Shown here: one piece after another, positions 56,714-64,000 of the stretch
Numbering within the stretch: position 1 is the first letter of the stretch
Layout of the letters: every line of letters starts with the position of its first letter
Source of the DNA: Chenopodium formosanum
Lineage: Eukaryota > Streptophyta > Magnoliopsida > Caryophyllales > Amaranthaceae
Reading direction: 5' to 3'
DNA length: 64,000 nt
Assembly (NCBI GenBank): GCA_024500155.1
Contig: CM044874.1
Span: 72,711,795 to 72,775,794, forward strand
The notes under the pieces: model-generated
Seen by the model: the letters and a program-made list of their open reading frames with translations, nothing else
Databases searched by the model: none
Told to the model about the DNA's origin: nothing
Made by a program: the position numbers and the translations under genes

Positions 56714-57083
56714 TTAAGTACTCCAAAATTTTTAAGCAGAACAAGAATTGACTTAGATTAGAATATATATGTGAGGATTAAGAAAACACAATTTTTATAA
56801 TAATAACGAAACTTCCTATCAATTGAAGCTAAATAATTTAAAATTCTAATCTTATCATCATGGAGATAGGTGAGTTAATCATTGAAAGCAATATAAATGG
56901 AAGGGTTGTGGATGCATTTGTCTACAAGCCATTGAACTTGCTTTAAAAAGTTAGTATCCTTTCAAACAAGCAAATTGTCTAGAAATCAATTAAGCACATT
57001 ATTTCCCAAAAAAAAAAAAAAAAATAAAAAAAAAAATAAAACTTTGCGTAATAGTGCATTGCTTAGCTTATATAATAAAGATA

Positions 57084-57396
57084 ATGGCGACCTCAATTAA
57101 GTATTTGATGCCAACTATCATTGGATTATTGCTAATATTAATGACACTTGGTAACCGTTAATTTTGCATAATTAGTTAAATATACGTTTTATGGTTGCTT
57201 ATTCTTAGAATTCATTTTATTAAATAAGTGTTGTAATTTTGCAGAGTTAGCATTAGGGCAGGACTGCTACTTGAGAGGTTCTTCATGCGGGCCTTCAGCT
57301 CCTTGTTGCGAAGGATTATCTTGTGCACTTGAATTCGGTTCGCCTGTGTGTTGTTCCTCGCATTGGTGGGGTATTTGGCATGATTGCAGCGATTAG
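57084..57396 (+). CDS. Secreted cysteine-rich peptide 4 (72 aa), two exons
   Basis: Exon 1 57084-57150, exon 2 57245-57396, phase-1 intron at the same point as the three relatives. Signal peptide MATSIKYLMPTIIGLLLILM. Mature part LGQDCYLRGSSC, then PCCEGLSC, then VCCSSHWWGIWHDC, spacing C-x6-C-x5-CC-x4-C-x8-CC-x10-C: the shortest variable loop of the family. TATATAA lies close to the start (about 57070). Likely secreted; role unknown. Intact. Confidence 0.78.
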
Positions 57397-60300
57397 AGCG
57401 TGTGATGGCAAGGCCGGCCTGGATCGGACTCGACGCGAGCACGCAGGTTTAGCATTCAAAGGGCTAAATGCCTTCATGAATCTGATTCGATCTTATGTTT
57501 CATGCATGACATGTTTATTTTTCTTGTGACTCTTGTATTAATGTTGTGTGCATATATATATTGACTCAATTTATATGCATATATATATCAGTATTACTAG
57601 TGTGTTTTTTATATATTTCTGTCAATTGGTGTTGGGATAATGGAGATAATAGACAATGTTGTATCTCTTTGATTTTATGCCTTTCATGCAATCACTAGTG
57701 AATTATCATCAATCATGTTATTATACAAGTATTTTAATTAAACCCTACTATTCTTGGAGTTTAATTCAACGAATATTATTGAAATGAGTTAATTATAGTA
57801 TTGAGCTAAATTACATCATATGTTTAGTTTTGTGGAAATTGCAATACATTTGACTTTCATCATTGTCAATACATGATTGAAATATGAAAGAAAATTCAAA
57901 TTTGTCAAACTCAACCTGAAAAGCCACCCATTTTGCAAGTTTGGGAATTAAATTTGATAATTAGCCGTTTTGGTAAATACTTTTGTCAAACTAGCCGTTT
58001 TGATAAAATATCCTAAAATTACATTATTTTGAGTCTATTTTTTGCAAATTACAACCTATTAAGACACTCAAATTAGAGCAAAAATTCAATTTCCAACAAT
58101 TTTTAAAATGCGGGCCTATGCAAAAAGCATGATTTCTAGTAATACAAAACACATACGTTATTTAAGTGGTCAAAGTGGGGTGTCAATGTACTCCCCTTAT
58201 CATCAAAATTATGAGCATTTCACCCGATATTGATACGGAGTAGAATATTACTAAATAAGTAGCATGATCAAATCTAATTATTGAAGCTGCCCATAAACTA
58301 CGGCTACACGTACATTGTACATAATCAAATCCTGTTGGTTTCTCACTATTTGTCATAACTTAGGCCAATAGTAAGCACGATTTGGGTGTTCCACAACACA
58401 ATATCCTATGAATGAGTTTGCCACGATTTGGGTGTTTGGGTGTTCCAAAACACCAAGATTCTGAACCTTTGTCATCTATTTTGTGACCCTATACACACAC
58501 ATATATGCACACACAAAACATATTAGGTTTTTTTTTTTTTTTTGACAAAAGGGTTATTCTCTTTGGTAAGACTATATTTTTTAATTTCTCTCATTAGTGA
58601 ATTGTAAAATAACTTATTATTTTTTATCATCATGGATTATTATATTAAGTTATTTATAATTTATAATATTAATGATGATTTGCACCAAAAAAAAATATTA
58701 ATGATGATCTTTTGATTAATGATCAACTATAATTAATTTTTTCCTTAGTAACAAAATAGGTTTGTTATTTAATTTTTCAACAATTAAATAATTTTATAAA
58801 TAGGTTTTTAAAAAATCACCTCCTCTCCCAACCACTTCCCAAGCATGTGCCACTGCCAGCCACCTCTCCCCCTTTCACCTCCAGCCCCCGTCCCCTCGCC
58901 GGCATCCGATCCCCACTCTTCCAGCCGATATTAGGACTCCTCTCGGCCGGCAACCCCATGCACCCTGACACCTCCGACAAATATTGTCCTTTACTCTAAT
59001 CAATCCGCCACTCACACATCTCTTGGAAACTTTTCCGATACTTTAACCGACGTTTAGAAAACTGTCGACCTTAAATCTTATTAGCCTAAGGGTTACAATC
59101 ATTTGGTGCCAATTTTGTGAGTGTTATTTGCATTGCAACATCCTAATTTTGTGAATTGAAGATGATTCAGAAATCCGATCCATAAGAATCAATAAAAATT
59201 CTATCGTAATCATCAACTACGGACGACTATGGTCAACTACAATAAGAGTTTAAATCTCAACCATTAATTTGTTAATTGACTAATCCTAGGCTTCCAATTC
59301 GACACCTCAAAAAAACAGTCATTAAGTCTTGTTTGGTTAAATTTTTTTTGTTCAAATGATTTTTTTTTATTCTTTTATAAAATTGAATAAAAATATCTTC
59401 CAAAAAATAAATATTCATGTTCAACCTATATCATATAAAACCTTCATGTTTAACCTAAAACATTCATTTTTCTGGTTCAAATTAATTAAATTCTTATATT
59501 CAGTTATATTTCATAAATTCTAATCGATTTATTTATTTGTATCATTGCTTAAAAAATCACTTAATATATATATTTTTTGATTTCGTCAATTAACTTTGTT
59601 AGATGAATTCGTCAATAAGAACTTCAAAGTTCTAAAAAATAATCAAGTAATTTGTTTAAAGATTCGAATTAAAATTATTTAAGTATTAGTCAAAATTATA
59701 TTGTGCTCATTTTGATATAATTTCATGATTCATCCGCAATTGTTTTTTTATTTTTTTTTAATTTTTTTTTAATAACAATCTGCCATTGTTAAATGTTAAG
59801 GTTAAAGATGACTAAAGATTGAAGATGACTATAGGTTGAAGATGAATAATACGGAGTATTGTTTTATTTTTATTTTAAAAAAATCCTTTATTAAGTGCGT
59901 GTTTTAGGGAAACAAATATTATAATGTATTGATTATGGGGCTTTTTTTAGGCAAAGATATTATAAGATATTTTATTAAATTTAGTTGTTACAATTTTGTT
60001 AATAAATAAATTCTAAATCCGAAAATATATTCTTATCGTTATATAAAATATCACAATTAATTTTTAATTTTGTATAAATACACAATACGAAATTTTTACT
60101 CTTTTAAGAAAATACGGATTTAAAATTGATTTGTTCTTCAAAAAAAAAAAAAAAAAAAAATTATTATTTAAACCGATGTTTTATTATTTAAACTGATTTT
60201 TTTTTTATTAATGAACGTATATTTATCACCAATTGCTTGATTAATAAAAATAATTAAGCAATTGGTGATAAATAAAAACACTACAATCGGAAAAGAAAAA

Positions 60301-60861
60301 ATAGCATAAAAGACACAAACATCATTATAAAAGCATGTAACACGTACTATAATATATACATTGTCAAAAGAAAAAAAAAAAATCACATAATAATAAATTT
60401 ACTATGTAACATCATTGTTATTGCATCCAATTGGTGATTACATCTAAATCAGCGTACAACCAGGTGTAACTTCTACCAATTGGCAAAAACAAAGGGTTTT
60501 GAATCTTTTGATTATTCTTAAAGAGCATATTTCCATTGTTAATTTATTTTTCTTTTATTAATATAAAATATCTTTAATAAAATATCTTTTGAATCTTTAA
60601 AAAATAATAAAACGCCAACCGATATTTATCGTTTTATTTTGGGACTAACTAAATGTCGTTTGGGACTGCCTAGTTCCTAGTTGTGCTCATTATTGTTGCA
60701 TACTACATACCTTCAAAGTATATGTTTTAACCATGTCTTATATTTGTCAATCGTCCTGATTGTCTAATAAAATTTGAATTTTGGGTATTCCTAAAAATAA
60801 ATTGGGGATGCCTAAAAGCGAAAACATTGTAGGGCTGTGATTTTTCTTCTAATCAAGGTTA
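57397..60861. other. Gene-poor AT-rich region
   Basis: No supportable gene in 3.4 kb. It includes simple TATATA repeats (about 57551-57589) and a poly(A) micro-insertion ending like the second LINE (58665-58708). A C-rich island (about 58817-58980) has no long open frame. A hairpin ATTTATCACCAATTGCTTGA (60220-60280) and several A/T runs complete it. Confidence 0.45.
58665..58708 (+). mobile_element. Micro-insertion of a LINE tail
   Basis: The direct repeat AATATTAATGATGAT flanks TTGCACC plus about 8 A. TTTGCACC(A)n is exactly the 3' end of the LINE at 41802-47943. Confidence 0.6.
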
Positions 60862-61040
60862 AGGGTCTGTTCTCATACGATTATTTTTCAGTTCAACTTT
60901 AATAAGTTCAGTTCAACTTTAATAAGTTCAGTTCAGTTTAGCTCAGCTCCTAATTTCCTTCTCATATAAAATATTCAATTTAGTTCAGTTCAGTTCTAAT
61001 AAGTATTGTTCAGTTCAGCTCATTTCAGTCAATGAAGGCC
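60862..61040. mobile_element. Harbinger-like MITE, 179 bp
   Basis: AGGGTCTGTTCTCATACGAT at the left and AATGAAGGCC at the right, TTA on both sides, interior AACTTTAATAAGTTCAGTTC. The right terminus is decayed. Confidence 0.6.
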
Positions 61041-61169
61041 TTAATTCGTTGCAAAATATAGGACTAATAGACATAATTGTTAGGATTCTTGCGTGTATGA
61101 ATTTCAATCATTGTCATTCGATTAAAAGCAAACATATCTTTAGCGGCGTTGTATTTTGGGACTAAATAG

Positions 61170-61467
61170 TACTCCCTCCGTTTTTAAATACTTACTCCAT
61201 TTCTCCATGCGCGGAGTTTTAGGAGAAATTGGATAAAGTAATAAAATATGGAGCTAGTGGGGTTGGTGAAAGAATAAAAAATTGTAAAAATCCAAAAGTA
61301 GTGGAGAGAATTGAACAAGAGTGAATATGGAATTTATATTGTTGGGTCCACTTGATGAGAGAAATTAATTATATATTGTAAAAGCTTTCTAAATAAGGAA
61401 ATGGAGGAAGTATTTAAAAACGGCCGAAAAAGGAAAGTGGAGCAAGTATTTAAAAACGGAGGGAGTA
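61170..61467. mobile_element. Stowaway-like MITE, 298 bp
   Basis: TACTCCCTCCGTTTTTAAAT and AAGTATTTAAAAACGGAGGGAGTA are matching inverted ends. It interrupts a segment (GGGACTAA...GTTTGGGACCGCCTAGTT) whose uninterrupted relative is at about 60643-60690. Confidence 0.8.
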
Positions 61468-61810
61468 GTTGTTTGGGACCGCCTAGTTGTGTTCTTTGTT
61501 ACTTACTACGTACATTCAAAAGCATATGCTTTCTTGATACCTAAATAAATTTATGATAAGGGCTTTCTTAATCTAAACAAGGATCATTATGTATTAGGTA
61601 ATGTTTTGATAGAGTGGACAAAAAATCTAGTCAAGAGTACTAAAAACGGATGTGATTATCTGAAATAACCTTAAACTTCTGTATTTTTTTACAAAAAAGA
61701 ATAGAACCACTCCGTTGTAGGTATGCCCAAATATTAAATAGGTATACCCAAAATGAGATACATTTTATACACTATGATCTATGTCTTGGTTAACTCTTAT
61801 CTTTGTCAAT

Positions 61811-61858
<48 letters not shown>

Positions 61859-62097
61859 AAAAAAATCTTTGTCAATAGTTCTGATTAACTAAAAAAAAAA
61901 ATAATTTAGAAATGCCCAAAATTAAAATCTTCAAAAAAAAAAAAAAAAGGCTCTAGAAGACTAGAAGTAATAGACAAACAAAGGACTTGCAGTTAGTTAC
62001 GTAATTGAGGATATGTTTTTAGTTTTTGATAAATTTTGTCTTTATTTATCTTTATCTACTCCGTAGTTTGTTTTTTTTTAAAACCTATCTACTCCGT

Positions 62098-62133
<36 letters not shown>

Positions 62134-62354
62134 AAACAAATCTACTCCGTAGTTAGTTAGGCGTGAATTGATGATTTTTTTTTTTTTTTTGATAAATTTT
62201 ATATTCATTTATCTTTACCTTAAATACTTTGTTACAACCCCCTCAAAAAAAATACTTTGTTACAATAATTATGTAAATTGGTTTTTTTTTTATAAATTTT
62301 ATATTCATTTATCTTTACCTTAAATACTTTGTTACAATAAACGTATAACACAAA
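61468..62354. repeat. Cluster of poly(T)/poly(A) micro-insertions with direct repeats
   Basis: ATCTTTGTCAATAG (61799 and 61865) flanks a 45-base T run. ATCTACTCCGTAGTT occurs three times (62054, 62087, 62140) with T runs between. AATACTTTGTTACAA (62223 and 62251) flanks CCCCCTC plus A. A block TATATTCATTTATCTTTACC is repeated at 62200 and 62306. No gene. Confidence 0.6.
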
Positions 62355-63144
62355 TCTAATATATATAAATAAAGTAGGCATTTTTCGGGAGCATTTGGCG
62401 CGCCACATAAGAAAAGGTATTATTTTGTCCAATGAAAAATTAGATTAATAATTTATTTTAGAATTAAAAAATTTACTCGCCACCTAAGCAAAAGTGACGA
62501 ATAATATTTAAGAATTTTGACACATACATAAAAACAACGAATAGAGAAAAATTAAAATTTAAATTATTTTTAAAAACCAATAATTATCTTCTCTTAAAAA
62601 AAAAAAAAAAAAAAACTAAATCTCATATAGTCATATGACTAATTTTCCATAATTTTTAATAGTTAAATGATTATAAATGAGACTAACATTTTAAACAGAA
62701 CGAGTATATTAAATAAACGCATAGGCAAAAGACTAAGACGAATAAAACTAAATCTCACATGACTAATTTCCCATAATTTTTAATAGTTAAACAATTATAA
62801 ATGACACTACCATTTTAAACAGAACGAGTATATTACATAAACACATAGGCAAAAAACTTATTTTGATCAATAAAAAAAACTAGATTTGTCATTTATTTTA
62901 TGAATTAAAAATTTAAATTATCACATAAGCAAAATTAGTGAATAAGGTTTGAGATTTTAAATTCAAGTGTCACATAAAATTAATAAAACAACAAAAGATA
63001 ACTTTAGTGTTAAAATTAAAAAATTATCTTATGATATTAGAAATTTTATCCATATACTTAATGAATGATATTCATAAATATACAAAATTTTAAATTAAAT
63101 AAAATAATTTATTAGAACCGTGCATCGCACGGGCTTACATCTAG
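62355..63144 (+). mobile_element. Non-autonomous Helitron, 790 bp, empty relative of 26620-28652
   Basis: Starts after host A with TCTAATATATATAAATAAAG, ends with hairpin CCGTGC-ATC-GCACGG then GCTTACATCTAG and host T. No open frames. Its two ends align with those of the gene-carrying Helitron. Confidence 0.8.
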
Positions 63145-64000
63145 TGTTTAATAAAGGCGGATGTTCACTAAATTAATGAATGGCGGAAGTTGTTGATGTT
63201 AATAACTGCCAAAATTTGAATCACGCATGTGCCAATTGATTATTGCCAAAATAAAGAAAGCACTTTCTCTCTCTTCCTCATTCATTCACCAGTTGCTTTC
63301 TCTCCTCGTTTTTTCTCTCAACTGCGATTTCTCTCTCCATAACTGGCGATTTTGAGCTTTTTCTCACTCCTCAATCGGGATTTTCGAGCTTTTTCTCTCT
63401 TCTGTATCACTAGTGAAGTTGTTATTTGCTATATTCAGGTTCGTTTACTTGGTTTTTTTTTGCGATTTTTGTTAGTTTTAAGTTGTTTTGAATCTTCGAT
63501 TTTTAGGTTTTTTGATTTTGTTTTTGTTTTCGATTTTCATAGTGTTTTATTCTGCAATGGTTAAGAAGATTACAAAGAAGTGTTCAGATGTTGAAGAAGG
63601 TGTGTTTACTTAAATTTTTCATCAATTTTTCAAAATTTTCAATTGAATTTTCGCTAATATATGTTGAATTAGTAGTGCATGTTATTTTTGTAGATTTATT
63701 TGATTTTTCATGCAGATTCTGAGTATTGAATTTGAATTTTAAAGTTAATATGTTTAATATTGCTTTATTTTTTTGTTCATAGTTAATAATTTGTTAAAAA
63801 TTTGTTATATATGTGTTGTTGTGTTTGTGCATCTGTGTTTGATTAACATGCATATGTGCATTGTGTTTGTGCATCTGTGTTTGATTAACATGCATATGTG
63901 CATTGCTCATTGTGTTTGAGTAATAGACATATGTGTCATTTATATGTTTTGACAATGTTCACTTTATGATGTTAAAAGGGTGACTTTATGCTGTTAAAAG
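63145..64000 (+). CDS. Probable 5' end of a gene leaving the window (partial)
   Basis: A pyrimidine-rich stretch full of TTTCTCTCTC (63260-63410) looks like a plant 5' leader. The first plausible coding exon starts ATG at 63559 (MVKKITKKCSDVEE) and meets a GT donor after GAAGAAG at about 63601. No domain can be named from 14 residues. Downstream is intron-like, T-rich DNA with a 41-base tandem duplication (about 63813-63895). An upstream frame (63352-63564) is more likely leader than protein. Low confidence. Confidence 0.3.

Overview
The window reads as nuclear DNA of a eudicot, most likely from the order Caryophyllales (beet, spinach or goosefoot relatives). It is AT-rich, intron-bearing and mostly transposable elements: two L1-type LINEs, a Tat-type Ty3/gypsy element, a TRIM, four Helitrons, and several hAT-, Stowaway- and Harbinger-like MITEs. 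The exact species cannot be settled from the sequence; the order is an inference.

Layout. 1-2740: a hAT-like block of CCCGAC repeats, a GC-rich hairpin and a nuclear copy of mitochondrial DNA with a cob fragment. 2741-18461: a gag-only (pol-less) Ty3/gypsy element whose 3' LTR is split by a 6.4-kb LINE (10410-16859) with a perfect 14-bp target duplication. 19202-26380 (minus): an 11-exon bystin gene for 40S ribosome assembly. It has an in-frame stop in exon 3 and a doubtful last splice acceptor, so it is probably a broken copy. 26620-28652: a Helitron carrying a RING-H2 ORF and an apparently intact two-exon TPD1-like secreted-protein gene.

29992-35589: three paralogues of an unrecognised protein of about 163 residues. 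36399-57396: four two-exon genes for one family of small secreted cysteine-rich peptides, with relics of further duplication between them. This second cluster was stretched by a second LINE (41802-47943, minus), a 1.9-kb terminal-inverted-repeat unit with a GCACGTCCGTGC array, a hAT MITE, a perfect minus-strand TRIM and smaller elements. 57397-63144 is gene-poor, with poly(A) micro-insertions, MITEs and another Helitron. 63145-64000 probably holds the 5' end of a gene that leaves the window.

The genes do not form one pathway. The two local families (cytosolic-looking 163-aa proteins; secreted cysteine-rich peptides) are tandemly amplified next to each other, a pattern common for plant defence or reproductive peptides. 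They are the best candidates for undescribed biology, together with the gene-carrying Helitron.
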